Source: Flammula alnicola
Taxonomy: Eukaryota; Basidiomycota; Agaricomycetes; Agaricales; Strophariaceae
Reading direction: 5' to 3'
DNA length: 64,000 nt
Assembly (NCBI GenBank): GCA_015499995.1
Contig: JADNRV010000018.1
Coordinates: 62,001-126,000, forward strand
The notes beneath the pieces are model-generated. The model worked only from the letters and a program-made list of their open reading frames with translations. It did no database searches and was not told where the DNA came from. The first letter of the stretch is position 1; each line of letters starts with the position of its first letter. The position numbers and the translations under genes are program-made. Shown piece after piece: positions 12,846 through 24,944 of the stretch.

Positions 12846-13747
12846 ATGTCCAAGTCCGCGTCCAACACCCTTCTTCTGCGAAGGCAGCTCGCGGAACTCA
12901 CGAAGCACCCCGTCGAAGGGTTCTCAGCAGGTTAGTCTCCAATCTAACCTTTGATCTCACAGGCGCTGATTCCGCCCGAACCGAAACTAGGACTTGTCGA
13001 TGATGACAATCTCTACGAATGGGAAATTTTGATCATTGGGTATGTATCTAGCTCGTTATCTGCCCGTAGTCTTACTCATCGTGTGGCCATGTTAGACCTC
13101 CTGACACCCTCTAGTACGTTGTAGAAGCCTGCCGCTGGTATGGACGGTGATTGACGAGTCTCTTCCGTGATTTAGTGAAGGAGGATTTTTCAAGGCTCGC
13201 CTGTCATTCCCTCCGGAATTCCCTCTACTACCACCAAAGATGCGTTTCATAACCCCAATGTGGCATCCGAACAGTTAGTGGCTGTAGAATCTTTTCCTTC
13301 CAGAACTCACAATTATTTTCAGTTTACGCTGATGGTACTGTCTGTGTGTCGATTCTGGTAAGTTTGTCATCCATCGATTCGGACTTGTCTTCTTCCTAAC
13401 CCCACAAAGCACGCACCCGGAGACGATCAGTATGGTTATGAGGATGCAGGAGAACGATGGATGCCTGTACACACGGTCGAGTCCATCGTGAGTTATCCGC
13501 TCAAGTTTTCTTGAGACTGATCTTACATTTCGCAACAGCTTGTCAGCGTTATCTCACTGTTATCCTCGGATACTCCCAATCTCGATAGCCCCGCTAACGT
13601 TGACGCTGCCAAAGAGGTCCGGACAGATCTAGCTGGTCAGTGACGTCTATCGATGTGAATCGGCCATATCAGACTAATATGACTACAGGTTATAAGAAGA
13701 AAGTCCGGAGATTGGTACGCAAGAGTGCTGAGGAAGCTTACGACTGA
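12846..13747 (+). CDS. Ubiquitin-conjugating enzyme E2, UBE2G1 type
   Basis: Plus-strand gene, ATG at 12846 and TGA at 13745-13747, cut by about seven short introns; the third coding exon is only about 18 bases. The product starts MSKSASNTLLLRRQLAEL and ends LVRKSAEEAYD. It has ITPMWHPNIYADGTVCVSIL with the catalytic cysteine, then the UBE2G acidic loop HAPGDDQYGYEDAGERWMPV and SPANVDAAKEVR. The N-terminus (LLLRRQLAELTKHPVEGFSA) and the C-terminal KKKVRRLVRKS match animal UBE2G1 closely, unlike the UBE2G2-type gene at 5782-6802. It transfers ubiquitin to substrates; the fungal partner ligase is not evident from context. Confidence 0.92.
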
Positions 13748-14241
13748 ACATTCTCATCTACTCCTTGTCGACATTCTTAATTCTCCTTCGTACCATCGTT
13801 ATTTCCGGGCACGCCTCGCAACATGTATTCTTCATACCGACGTACTGTATATATAGGCATACGCAATACGATCTCTCTGTTTTTCGATATCCATCGAGGC
13901 AGGGCCTCTCCAATATAGTAACGTGGGAATATTTATATTACGGGCCAGGCACTTGAATTCGCACATTGTTCACTGAGTCAAGTATCTTCCGCTTCCTACA
14001 CTCACCTCTTTGTCTCTATATATCTTCAGCTAACCTTCTGGCTCCAGTGTTTTGTATTTCAATACAATCCACTCCATGTCATTCCAAGTGGAGCGTGCTT
14101 GAAAACCTATTTAACACAACTCAAACCCTGACCACGAAACGCGAAGCAAACCCCCCCACAATTTGGAGAGCATTGCGGCCTAGTGTGGCATCTTTCAACT
14201 TTTAAACCTCAAAATCAACCTCCGCCACATTCAAAGCGCGT
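13748..14241. other. Intergenic region before the SNF2 gene
   Basis: About 0.5 kb holding the 3' region of the E2 gene and the promoter of the ERCC6L2-like gene. No other feature seen. Confidence 0.6.
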
Positions 14242-17200
14242 AATGTCCACGAAAGACGCATACACAAAACGTTATTACCCCAATTACCCGCCTTCTCAAG
14301 TTCAACTTTTCTCTGACATACGGCTTTCAAATTCATAGGCAAGAGTCACTCTATAGCGGCACCTATCGGTCTGTATAGCCTCTCTTGAATGACGATAACG
14401 CGTTGGTATTGAACGTTGAAATCAATAGAGGTCGACTCTGACTCTGACTTCGCGCCTGGGGCATATGTTCCTGAGGTGAAGCCGAAGAAAAAGGCAAGGA
14501 CGTCATTAGCGGGGCCGTCGCGCAAGAAACGCAAGCTCGACGCGTCGGAAAAGAAAAGCGCACATTCCAAAGGAACTAAGAAAAGTGGGAGTTCGAATAT
14601 TTGAGTATAGACCGACGCTGACCAGTGTGATGTGTCCCGTTTCTTCATTACAGGATATGGCGCGGAAGGGTCGGATTCATCGAACGCGCTTCTACAATAT
14701 TTTGGTGCGTATAATGAGAAGCGTCCTTGTGTGTATTTGAATTAGTTCGAGTGACTTCGTTCTGCGTAGCCGAGGACCTGGATCTGCATTCTGCCTCCGA
14801 GGATGAAGTCTTGGATGATCCCATGATAGATGGACCTTCGCGGGCTTCAGATAGCGAAGAACACGAAAAAGACGATGAGGAAGAACCAGTCCAATCGCAG
14901 ACGCTGGCCGGGTTTATACGTCGTGAAGCAGGCTCAAAGTCTCAATCGCCTATGAGTTCCTCGAATCCGAAACCCGGTGCTGTAAACGAAGAGGATTCGG
15001 TTACAGGTGATACCAGAACTCTGACCTTGTCTCGCAGATTTGTTGACCTTCGTCATAGAATCGGAGTCGGACAACGAAGCCCCGCCCAAGTCGAGTCTTC
15101 CAACAAACATTCCTTCAAGAAATGGCAACTTGAAGCCCCCTGCTACTAAAGGTTTGTTCAGACTTTCTTCTCATTTTTGCGCTCGTTAATGATAATATGT
15201 TGTCTACCTTGCTTGGACAGACGATACCTCGGTGACAGAATCTGAAACGGAATCCGAGTCAGAGGTCGACTCAAAACCGGGACCCTCGGCACCTCTTAAA
15301 CCACCCGTCTCAAAGAAAAGTGGGTATTGTGCAAGTTCCACCTGGTTATAGTTCCTCAAAATTGTCAACAGTGCCACAGCAAAAGTCACCACCGAAGGCA
15401 TCTTCCGACTCTGAGGACTCAGTAACTGAATCGGAATCGGAACCAGAGGTGGACAAGAACCATGTAAGCCAGTCGCTTTTTGTAACGTATGCCAATATTC
15501 TCAAAAGCTACCTAGAAATTACGTCCAAAACCCGGGTTTGATTTGAGGCCTGACCAGAAGTACGAGAAAGCTCTGGTGCTTGATGCGGAAACGGGAACCA
15601 AAGTCCCAGCGGCAATAAATACTTACCTCCGTGATTATCAGCGCGATGGAGTCAAGTTCCTATGGAGACAGTATAAAGAAGGTCGTGGAGGACTTCTCGG
15701 CGACGATATGGGTCTAGTAAGTGCATTAGAAAAGACTTTTTAAAAATTCCACCTGACCTAACTTTCATCCGTCAGGGTGTGTCTAAATCGTCTTTCTCTG
15801 CTCTTTCTCAAGTATACTCAATTCTGGTTCCACCACTTCGTTTTCTTCTTCTTTTTTTTCCAGGTAAAACTATCCAAATCATATCCTTCCTCTCAGCGAT
15901 CATGAAAAAGGATGGCCTCATAACGGATAAACACCGTCGACAGAAATATGTCTCAAAGTTGCAAGACAGGAAGGCATGGCGGGAAAGGAGAGAGCTGCCG
16001 AAGGCCAATGCGAAGTGGCCTACGTGTTTAATCATCGCTCCTAGCACTGTCGTTCACAATTGGCAACGAGAATTCGAGACGGTATGTTACGGCTCGCTCT
16101 GGAATGGCATTTTGATTTGCTGACGATAACTGCAGTGGGGCTACTTCGAAGTTGGACTATACACGGGAACTCCGAAAGAGCGTGAAGAAACCTTGCATGA
16201 CTTCAAATTGGGTCGTCTAGATGTCGGTAAGAGCAACTTGGTGCTACCTTCAAGTAAACCTGCCCTAACCTCTCGTCTCGGTAGTCGTCACCAGCTTTGA
16301 TCTCGCACGGAAAGATATCGACGTTCTAGACGATTTGGCGTGGAGTTGTATCATCGTCGACGAAGTTCATCGAGTGAAGAACGAAACATCGAAGATCACC
16401 CTGGCGTATCACCAGTTCGCATGCCCGCGCCGCTTCGGACTTACGGGCACCACGATCCAGAACTCGTACAAGGAAATGTGGACTATCCTCGACTGGACAA
16501 ACCCCGGAAAGTTAGGGACGGCAAGGCAATGGCAGGGGTATGTCGTCAAGCCTCTTACTGCGGGACAATCCGCCGGAGCTTCGGAAGAAGAAAGAGCTAA
16601 GGCGTTGGTTGTTGCTCATATACTGACAGACAAGTTACTCCCAAATTTCTTCCTGCGGAGGTGAGTCATTTTCCGTATTTGTGGGCGCATATCCTAACCT
16701 TCGGTGCCCAGAACAAAAGATATAATCAAGGATCAGGTAAATCCTGGCCTCTGTCCCACTTTTCTCTGCACGATCTTAATTCCTTTGTGGCGTGAAAACA
16801 GCTGCCAAGAAAAACCGATCAAGTTGTTTTCTGTCCCCTTACGGAACGACAAATCGCGGCATACAAGCACCTTCTGAACATGGATGCAATGCAAAATTTG
16901 CTTCATAGAGATGATCCATGCACTTGTGGTTCCAAGAAAACGTGGGTCCTTTATCGACATGCGTAACATGTCCACAGCCTTGACAGCAGGTATGCTTTCT
17001 AGGAGGAAAAATTGTTGTCATCCTTTTGTCCCAGGCGAGGTTTTTAGGTATATGTCGATCTTCATAAAGCTGTCCAACCATCTGGGTTTGATATTACCAG
17101 GTAAGAAGTCTGGAGGATGCGTCGATTTTAGCTAACGAAGGTCCGTAAAAGGTCCGAATGATACACCTGAACAGGTATGGCCGACATAGTCTTGCAGTAC

Positions 17201-19407
17201 GCCCATCTCACGCATTCGTCTCTCAGACGGCCAGGAATCGCATATTGGCAGAGATCGCGTTTCCAGAAGGAAATATACCGAAATATGGGACCGCGATGAT
17301 GCAACCGCAATACTGTGGCAAATGGGCGGTAAGTTGTCGGGCTCCGTAACTTTGTTGACTTTCATTGATTTTATACCCCAGGCACTTGAAGTTCTTCTCA
17401 AGGAATGGCGGAAGGACCGGACGAATAAAGTTTTGATCTTCACCAAATCAGTTAAGCTTCTGGAGATGCTTGAGTTCCATCTTAATACGCGAGGTTCGTC
17501 AGTCTGTGTTCATTTCTTGAAGGTAGCGCTTAAAGTTTTGGTATCATTGCAGGTTATAAATTCCTCAAGCTGGATGGGAGCACAAAGCAGAATGATCGTA
17601 TGTTCGGTTTAATTCTCCTGTCACACCGCTCGGCTCTGATGTTTTGAGCAGGCATGCCTATGATCGATAAATTTAATACTGATCCTGATGTATATATCTT
17701 CTTGATATCAACGCTGGCTGGCGGAACCGGTCTTAATCTAACAGGTAATGTAATACTCGAGTCGATATGACTCTTTTACGGTTCGCTTACATGTTTGACT
17801 TTCGCAGGGGCAAATAAAGTTGTGATTTTTGGTACGTCGTGAATGCATTTTCTTTCGAACTTTTATGCTCAGACGACATGACCCTGCAGATCCAAACTGG
17901 AGTAAGGATTTCCGACGGGCATATCGAACACCTTCCTGACTAGCTGCTGTTAGATCCCGCACATGATTTACAGGCTATGGACAGGTTCGACCGCATGACC
18001 ATCTTCTCCTGTGCTCTGTAATCTGACATTGTTGCCCCCCAATCCAGAGCATTTCGCTTCGGCCAAGTTCGAGACGTGTCCGTCTACCGCCTTCTTGGGG
18101 CAGGTTCCGTGGAAGAGCTTATTTACGCAAGACAAATATATAAGCAACAGCAGATGGCGATTGGCTACGAAGCCAGTGTACAGACGAGGTTAGTCACACG
18201 GATGGTATCTGTACCCGACTAACTTGGTTGGCAGATATTTTGAGGGCATCCAGGGTGATAATGCGAAAAAGGGAGAGCTTTTTGGAATCAACAATATCTT
18301 CAAGCTGCACGAAGATAAGCTGGCGACCAAGATGGCCGTGAGTCTGCATACTTTTATTCTGTCTTTTTTTGGTCGTGAATGTGCTCACTGAATATGCTCT
18401 GAATCCCTGAAGATCGAAAAGGCGAATTTGGCTGAACTCGACTGGGCGCTGGCGAACATGGATGCCGGTGCGCGAGGAAAGAAGCACGCGAAACCTGCAA
18501 ACGAACTCGTGGAGGCGGACACAAAGGTGCCGAAAGAAGATGTAGGTTGCAGATTCGTCTCTCTACTCACGGTTGAGGTAATTTAATACTCCGTCCAGGG
18601 CGTGAACATGAAAGGGCTCGGGGCGCTTCTTTTCGACGATGGTTCGTGTACACCCTTCTTAAAAATTTATTTTGTGCAAGTGCTAAGAGAGGCGTGATAC
18701 CGCAGCTCCCCCGCCCACGGCTCCTCGCGAGCAGGATGTCATTAAGAAAACGCTGAGTGCCATTGGGGTGACTTACAGTCACATGAACGACGAGATTCTG
18801 GTCCCGAGTAGGATTGAGGCGGAGCGGACGAAGCAGTCGATTCGGGTGCGTTTTATCCTTGGCTTTGGGTTCTCGATAAATTTATCAACTCAATTCTGCG
18901 TTTCTTTCATTCATTCTTGTTCGGTGGTAATTACAGAACGTGCGCAAGAGGAAGAGCAAAGGCCCAGAAAAGGAGGAATCGCCCAAGCCCGTGTGGCCGC
19001 CGAAGAGAAGCCACCATAAGGCGAAGCCGCAGCCTACACCTGAGCAACAGTATGTAGTGTTTCTTTTTGTCTGTTCCGTGGATATGCTTGATCATTCATA
19101 TGGCTGACTGACTATCCTTTGCTTTGCGATTCATTTCCCTCTTCCTCTCATGTGCAGACTCGCTGCTCGGCACCAGGCTCTCATCCGCTTGGGAATGATC
19201 AATAGCCCAGACGATGTCCCTGCGTTTGCGCGTGACTTGTACGTTCCTCTCTCTATTTTTGGTCTTGTTTCCTTTGGGGGGAAGGTACTTACCCTGTCAC
19301 CTTTTAGCGCCCGTCAGTCTGCAGAAGCGCAGAGGCAGATCATTGCAGAGCTGGACCAGTGGGCGGCGAGCCATGCTGATTCTTCTTCTGACTCAAGCTC
19401 TGATTGA
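14242..19407 (+). CDS. ERCC6L2-like SNF2 family DNA-dependent ATPase
   Basis: Large multi-exon gene; stop TGA at 19405-19407. The 5' start is unresolved: the first clear coding exon begins near 14430 ([20 protein letters not shown]), and the ATG at 14242 is one candidate upstream start. The N-terminal part is acidic and serine-rich with repeated D/E-S clusters and basic KKRK patches, as in nuclear proteins. The SNF2 core has motif I ([16 protein letters not shown], split by an intron near 15716-15865), motif II DEVH instead of DEAH, and LTGTTIQNS. In the C-terminal helicase lobe are [18 protein letters not shown] and [20 protein letters not shown]. The insertion [17 protein letters not shown] is characteristic of ERCC6L2 and separates it from Rad26/CSB. 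The family acts in DNA repair of transcription-linked damage and end joining. The C-terminus is basic and ends in a serine/aspartate tail. Confidence 0.88.
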
Positions 19408-19427
19408 TGATATTGTATGCAAGATGG

Positions 19428-19830
19428 GTTTCTACCCCCTGTAGTCTTTGATTAAACCCCCCTTTAATGACTGCTGAATCAACCCCCGAAATATAAGTAC
19501 TGATACAACTAAATATTAAGTACTGATCCAACTTTAATAAAACTACAAGGCTAACCCCTGTTATATGATGCTCTGAATCAACCCTGCTTTTTGAAGTTCA
19601 ATTCCAGCAATATTGAACTACTGATTCAACTAGAATGCATCTCCTGATATAACCCTGAATTACATGTTCTGAATCAACCCCTCTTTTCTATATCTAACTA
19701 CTGAATCAACCCTGGTATTTTATTTATTGCATCTCCTGATATAACCCTGAATTACATATTCTGAATCAACTCCTCTTTTCCATATCTGACTACTGAATCA
19801 ACCCTGATATTTTATTTTTTGTAGTACTGA
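19428..19830. repeat. Left subterminal degenerate repeat array
   Basis: Many loosely spaced copies of a unit like CTGAATCAACCC, separated by 20-35 bases of AT-rich sequence. A longer unit near 19630-19705 is repeated at 19727-19805. The reverse-complement unit recurs in the right end, so this forms part of the long inverted end. Confidence 0.75.
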
Positions 19831-20900
19831 CTCAATCTTTCTTGTCTAGCTATCTAAACTTCTGATTACAAGCCTACTTAAAGATGTATTAGAGTCCTAG
19901 ATCATGGGTCATAGACTATGTAGTGTAAGATTAGGATACCAGTACTATCTTTTATAATAAAAGAGCTCAGACTCTTTTCCACAAGACAAAGAACTGTTTT
20001 GATTGGCTATTTCTTTCTGGGGACAAAAACAAAGAAGTGTTTTGATTGGCTGTGGCACATTTGTACTCCGATTCACAGGTCCGCACTAGTCAATTTAATA
20101 AATTGGTTTATACTTCAATATGTGAATAAAACATTGTAGGCAGATTACACTGTGCATGCATGTGGACATGTTCAACTTATTTTATTCTCATTCATTTGAG
20201 ATTCATGCTTCAGACCTTGTCCAAGCCGTTATATAGTTAGGAACCTTCTTTTATCGCAAGTAGGTATCAATATTATAAAACTATTATCCTCGCCTTGGAC
20301 AAACTAAGTCAACTAAACATTGATTTGGGTGTTCCGAATTCACGGCCTTAGATACCTGTTCTTATTTTCAGCTGATTCTTGCCAAGCAGGCCCCATTTAT
20401 TCATAGCTACTGGTACTGAGGATGTACTATTTAACTAGGCAAATGACTCATGAGAAATGAAATCCTCATGTGTTTGCAAGGGTCCCTGCTGTAAGGAACT
20501 AAATCCAAATGGAGGAAAACTGGAATGGATTGGGAAGTCAATGCAATGTGTTGACTCTATGGAGAAAATACCTAAGAACTATGGGGTTTATAGAATAAAT
20601 GAATAGGAGGATGACTGGAATAAATAGAAGGATGACAATGAGGAAAGAAGGATGACTGGAAAAGTGGAAGAGATTCAGAAAAGTTAGAAACTATACTAAG
20701 TCTAGGAATAAGATTTAGACAAGCCATAAATTTAGAAAGATAAATATAGAATCCGGAATGGAATCTGTACGAAGATTCATCACACCTGCTCAAACCCAAG
20801 TGAACGATAGTGACTCATTCATTTCAACAAGAACCATCTTTCTCTTCAGTTACAGACTAAGCTTACAGTAGCATAATGGAGACCTGATTGCTTTGGTGGC

Positions 20901-20910
20901 ATAGTAAAGT
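20901..20910. repeat. Target-site duplication, left copy
   Basis: ATAGTAAAGT immediately before the nested element; an identical copy stands at 21363-21372. Confidence 0.88.
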
Positions 20911-21362
20911 AGGGTTCCGTGAGTAATTCACCGACAATTTCTAACAATGTTAGTAACATTTGGTGGTCGCTGGCAATTATTAGCATAGGTTAATAACATT
21001 GCTCACAAATTTGTTACTAACAGGTTAATAATTAATTTCTAACAGTGTGAAAAATAAAAGGGCATGTTAGAAATTGTTAGAAATGTGAAAATTCATCGTG
21101 AAAAAGAAATTCAGGTGTCAGCTAGGTGGACATCAGGTATACAGCACTCAAGCAAGTTCTCGGTGATGATATGCGTGAAAAGGATGTAAATTCTTCACTC
21201 AGCTGGCACTTTTTCTTCATAGGCACAAGGCTAAAAGCTCCGGAATTATTAACATTTCTAACATACCCTGCTGGCGCCTTGAATTTCTAACATGTTATTA
21301 ACATGTTAATAACATGAATTGTTAGCATATGTTACGAATTCAGGCATTTCTCACGGAACCCT
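20911..21362. mobile_element. Nested 452-bp MITE
   Basis: Begins AGGGTTCCGTGAG and ends with its exact reverse complement CTCACGGAACCCT (13-bp perfect terminal inverted repeats, weaker matching beyond). It is bounded by the identical 10-base direct repeat ATAGTAAAGT on both sides. The interior is non-coding and rich in near-palindromes of the type ATGTTAATAACAT, so it should fold into a long hairpin. The perfect target duplication implies a fairly recent insertion into the older surrounding element. A duplication of about 10 bp is compatible with Mutator-like elements, but superfamily assignment from this alone is inference. Confidence 0.9.
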
Positions 21363-21372
21363 ATAGTAAAGT
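21363..21372. repeat. Target-site duplication, right copy
   Basis: ATAGTAAAGT, identical to 20901-20910. Confidence 0.88.
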
Positions 21373-21479
21373 AGAATAAGCAGAGTCAACAAAGGCTAGT
21401 GGTGGTATGTGGCCAAGATGTAGCTTATCTACAATTGATCAAAGAGAATCAATGGTTATATTCCAAATATAATAAGTAA

Positions 21480-21935
21480 GAAATGCAGGGTTGAATCAGT
21501 ACTTCAATACACCAAAAATCCAGGCTGACTCAATACTTTTATTATACAAAGTCTGGGTTGACTTGAGACTTTTTAGGCTAAAGTCCAGGTTGACTCAGTA
21601 GTTTGAGATATTAAAGTCCAGGTTGACTCAGGACTTTCAATACATTGAATTTCCTGGGTTGGGTCAGGACATCCAGAATAGTTGATTCAGCACTTATAAA
21701 ATGCTGATTCAGCACTTATAAAATATTGATTCAGCACTTTTATAAAGGGGGTTGGATCCAGAGTCACTAAAATCCAGGGTGTCTCAGTACAATAAAAACA
21801 TGTAGATCAGACTTATAAAAATGTTGTATCAGTACTTCAGATATTAAAAAATGGGGGGTGTCTCAGTACATTTTGGTCTGGATGATCAGCACTTAGTAAA
21901 CCCGGGTTGAATCAAAGACTACAGGGGGTAGAAAC
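21480..21935. repeat. Right subterminal degenerate repeat array
   Basis: Repeated units such as GGGTTGAATCAG, CAGGTTGACTCAG and TTGATTCAGCACTTATAAAA. They are the reverse complement, in degenerate form, of the left array. Two near-identical neighbouring units occur at 21682-21735. The array closes with the terminal inverted repeat ending at 21935. Confidence 0.72.
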
Positions 21936-21943
21936 ATATTTTG

Positions 21944-24197
21944 GATATTGTATTGTATCGTGCCGATGCTACAGTAGATGGTGTGCTTTCTTTGTTTTGA
22001 CCCTGTTTGGTATATAATGTGCATATCCTTTTTTCCCTCTCAATATCATTGCATTTGGATCTAATTCGAAATGCCAGATGGTAGATTCCAGATTAGCGCC
22101 TTGGTACAATCTCGTTTCTCCGGCCGGATTTTCGTCGGGTAAGGAAGTTATCTCCTGATATGGTATTACTATATGCAGTATCGGGGATGCATGCGCGTTC
22201 GGTGGCTTGCTTGCTTGGAATTCCAGCACATGTCCCCCATTGAGACCGTCGACCCAGCGAAATGGCGATCTATTTTTAGATGCATGTATTAGGCAACTTT
22301 GGTCCAGCGATGGTGTTTTTACCTTTTACGAGCATGCGTTTGAAAGTCATCGTTACTTAGGGTGTATGTATTTGATGAGATGGCGATAGCATCAACTGGT
22401 TGGGAAGATCAAGAAAGTAAGTGCCGTAGAGGAGTGTCAAATCAGTTACTTATAGTACAGACTCGTCTCCGAGTCGAGGCCTGAGGCCGGTGCACTGGGC
22501 GTGCTGGGCGGAGCGCCGCTGATTAATTAGACTCGGGGTAGGCCACCGAGCAGGGTAGACAGAGCTTATGGTATGTCAGTTAATCCCTCGTTCCGCGCAG
22601 ACCGTATTTTGCAGACATACTGGACGCGCGGGCGCCAGAACTTGAAGGTGTTAGAGCGGCACTTCATCCCTTTTCAATTTGTGCTATGAGTGTGCTCATA
22701 TCATAAACTTGGCTAACTGTGCTGGAGAAATTAGATGACGCTTATAAATTTAATTATCTAGGGCTTGGATTCCGCACTTTCCATCGTTTCCGTGTTTCCG
22801 AAATTACCTGGTACTCTTTTGGTGTGGTCTCGAATTCGGGGGACAAGTTCTTGACGCCGGTATGCGTACTAGATACGGACTGGTCGGATCCGGAAGGGAA
22901 CTTAAAAGAGACGGCGCCGACACAACGCACATAATGCTAAGCGAGTAAACACGGTGCAGAGGCTTCGTGATTATCGATGGCATCACGCTCCGAGTGACTC
23001 TCGGCCACGGAGAAACTTGTGGTGTTGGCAGCCCCGAAATGGAGTGTAAATTAGGAGCCACACGTCCACGGCCTCCGGGTTCAGGCCTCAGGCCTCAGGG
23101 ATGTCAATGAAATTTTGCTAGCAACAGAGTAAGTAAGCACCCTGTCGACGTCGGTGGCCGATAAAGTGGGTTTCGCTGGGTTTTGGATAAAGTTTAGTGA
23201 TTGTCGTACCACAAATGACAGGATGCCTTGAAGGAGGGGATGCATGCTACGTTGGACAGACCTATTAAACCGCGTCGGCCTGCAGCCTCCAGGACATGTC
23301 AAAAGATGGACTAGAAAAACATGGTGCATATGTATTGAGATGCCTTCGGGTGTCGTAATAGACGAGAAACGCCATTGGGCCGGCAGGAGTAGCTGATGGC
23401 TTCCGAGTCTTCGACCGTAGGGAAATGAGGCCGAAGACGCAAATTTGCCATGTTGAACGGGAGAAAAAGCGGGAAAAAAATGACCGGCATCCAACAGACA
23501 AAGGGAGCAGGGCAAGGGTAGCGTTTTAGAGAGAAAAAGGAGAAGGGGCAGGGTTTGACGGGCAGTGCTAGCTGACATGGTGGGTCACACACCAAGTGTC
23601 AGAAGGTGCAGATGAGTGCCGGGCCGGTAGTGATGGTCGCAGCAATTTGTCCGTGCGCTCGGGAATAGCCGAGATATTTTCCCACCTGTTCGAGATAAAC
23701 CAAGGGAGTGCTGGCAGAGAGAGGCTCTGTGTTTCCCCTGCTTAGCCCAGCCAGCCTGCACTGTACCACTGCTGCCTGCCTCCCACCGCTAATCTTTTCT
23801 TTTTTCAACACTCCTCACAGTGAGTTCTTCTTTTCTCTACTTTCTTTCTCTCTTTTTTGCGCATTGTTCAGCGCATATATCCACCATCGATAACACCCCC
23901 GTCGTCGTCGTCGAGCACCGAACAGGGCTCTTCCAGCGGTGGGCGGTCTGCGGCGCTTTGTTTGTTTGGCCCGACCCCTATAGACGCGACGCGTCGTGCT
24001 CAATGTTGATCGGGGCAGCCATTCCACTCAAAACCAGCCCATTCTCGCGCCGTTGGTCGCACTAATGCACTTGGTGCTCATCGTCGGCATCTCCGACCAA
24101 CCAATGCCCATCCCGACTTTGTTTACTTCCGCTTTTTTCTTCCCTCTCTCTTCCTCCTGCTCTCAATTTGCGATCTGACGTGACGCCGCCCATCTAG
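21944..24197. other. Long gene-free stretch upstream of NHP6
   Basis: About 2.2 kb with only short open frames and no family match. Small GC-rich palindromic patches of the type GAGGCCTGAGGCC occur near 22480 and again, as CAGGCCTCAGGCCTCAGG, near 23080. The last part (about 23700-24197) is pyrimidine-rich and fits the promoter and leader of NHP6. I see no other gene here. Confidence 0.5.
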
Positions 24198-24944
24198 ATG
24201 CCCAAAGAAGTCTCCGCGAAACCCAGGGTGAGTCTTGGTTCAATTTGACACGTATGCGTTGGGGGTTCCTCCCGCAAACCTAGCTGTAACGGCTCGTATG
24301 CAGCCAGTGCATTCTCCTATGCACATCTTCCTACCTGGTGTGCTCGGGGATGTATATGGCCTCTTTCGCCGCCGTCGCTGTCGTCGTGTATGCGTCATGT
24401 CTCAGTCCACGTGTGCTGACGGATCCCTGCCCTCCCACAGCGCAAAGCCGCAGAAAAGGCTGAGAAGCCTTCGCGCAAGGCCAAGAAGGATCCCAACGCT
24501 CCCAAGCGTGCGCTCTCGGCGTACATGTTCTTCAGCCAGGACTGGCGCGAGAGGATCAAGACTGAAAATCCCGATGCAGGGTTCGGTGCGTCCCCCTACG
24601 TTCTTGTAGTTGCCATGAATGCTGATATTTCTTTGTAGGCGAAGTTGGAAAGCTCCTCGGTGCGAAGTGGAAGGAGCTAGATGAGGCCGAAAAGAAGGTT
24701 GGTGTTGAATATATGCGCATATATGCGTGTCTTTTGGTCGCATTTTTGCTCATTCGCCATCATGTAGCCTTACGTTGACCAAGCCGCTCGTGACAAGGAG
24801 AGGGCCGACGAGGAGAAGGCTGCATACGATGTTCGTATCCTTATTTCTCCTTCCTTCCCGTCGATCACACCACTTATCTGCCTTCTCTTGCACTTACAGA
24901 ACAAACAGAAAGGCAGTGGAGATGACGAGGAGGATGACGAGTAA
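24198..24944 (+). CDS. NHP6: HMG-box chromatin protein NHP6
   Basis: Five exons: 24198-24227, 24441-24585, 24639-24697, 24768-24830 and 24900-24944, giving 113 residues. A basic N-terminal arm ([20 protein letters not shown]) leads into one HMG box with [39 protein letters not shown] and [19 protein letters not shown], and the protein ends in an acidic tail [11 protein letters not shown]6 bends DNA without sequence specificity and works with the FACT complex and in Pol III transcription. The acidic tail is longer than in yeast Nhp6, as is usual in basidiomycetes. A broken copy of exons 2 and its following intron sits at 46880-47063. Confidence 0.95.

Larger units (their letters stand above)
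19419..21943. mobile_element. Non-autonomous DNA element with long inverted, repeat-rich ends
   Basis: The outer ends are inverted repeats: GTTTCTACCCCCTGTAGTC at 19428 onward matches the reverse complement of 21910-21935 over 26 bases without mismatch. Matching may continue weakly outward to 19419 and 21943. GATATTGTAT flanks both sides (19409-19418 and 21944-21953), a candidate 10-bp target duplication. Inside each end are about 400 bases of degenerate repeats. No coding frame over 75 codons is present, so the element would need a transposase elsewhere. It starts about 12 bases after the stop codon of the ERCC6L2-like gene, so it probably supplies that gene's 3' UTR and terminator. It contains a second, nested element. 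Confidence 0.72.

Noticed and set aside
19428..21935. Regularly spaced repeats as a CRISPR array or telomere-like tract
   Set aside because: Units are degenerate, spacers are not uniform, and the two halves are inverted relative to each other, which fits transposon ends. CRISPR is not expected in a fungus.
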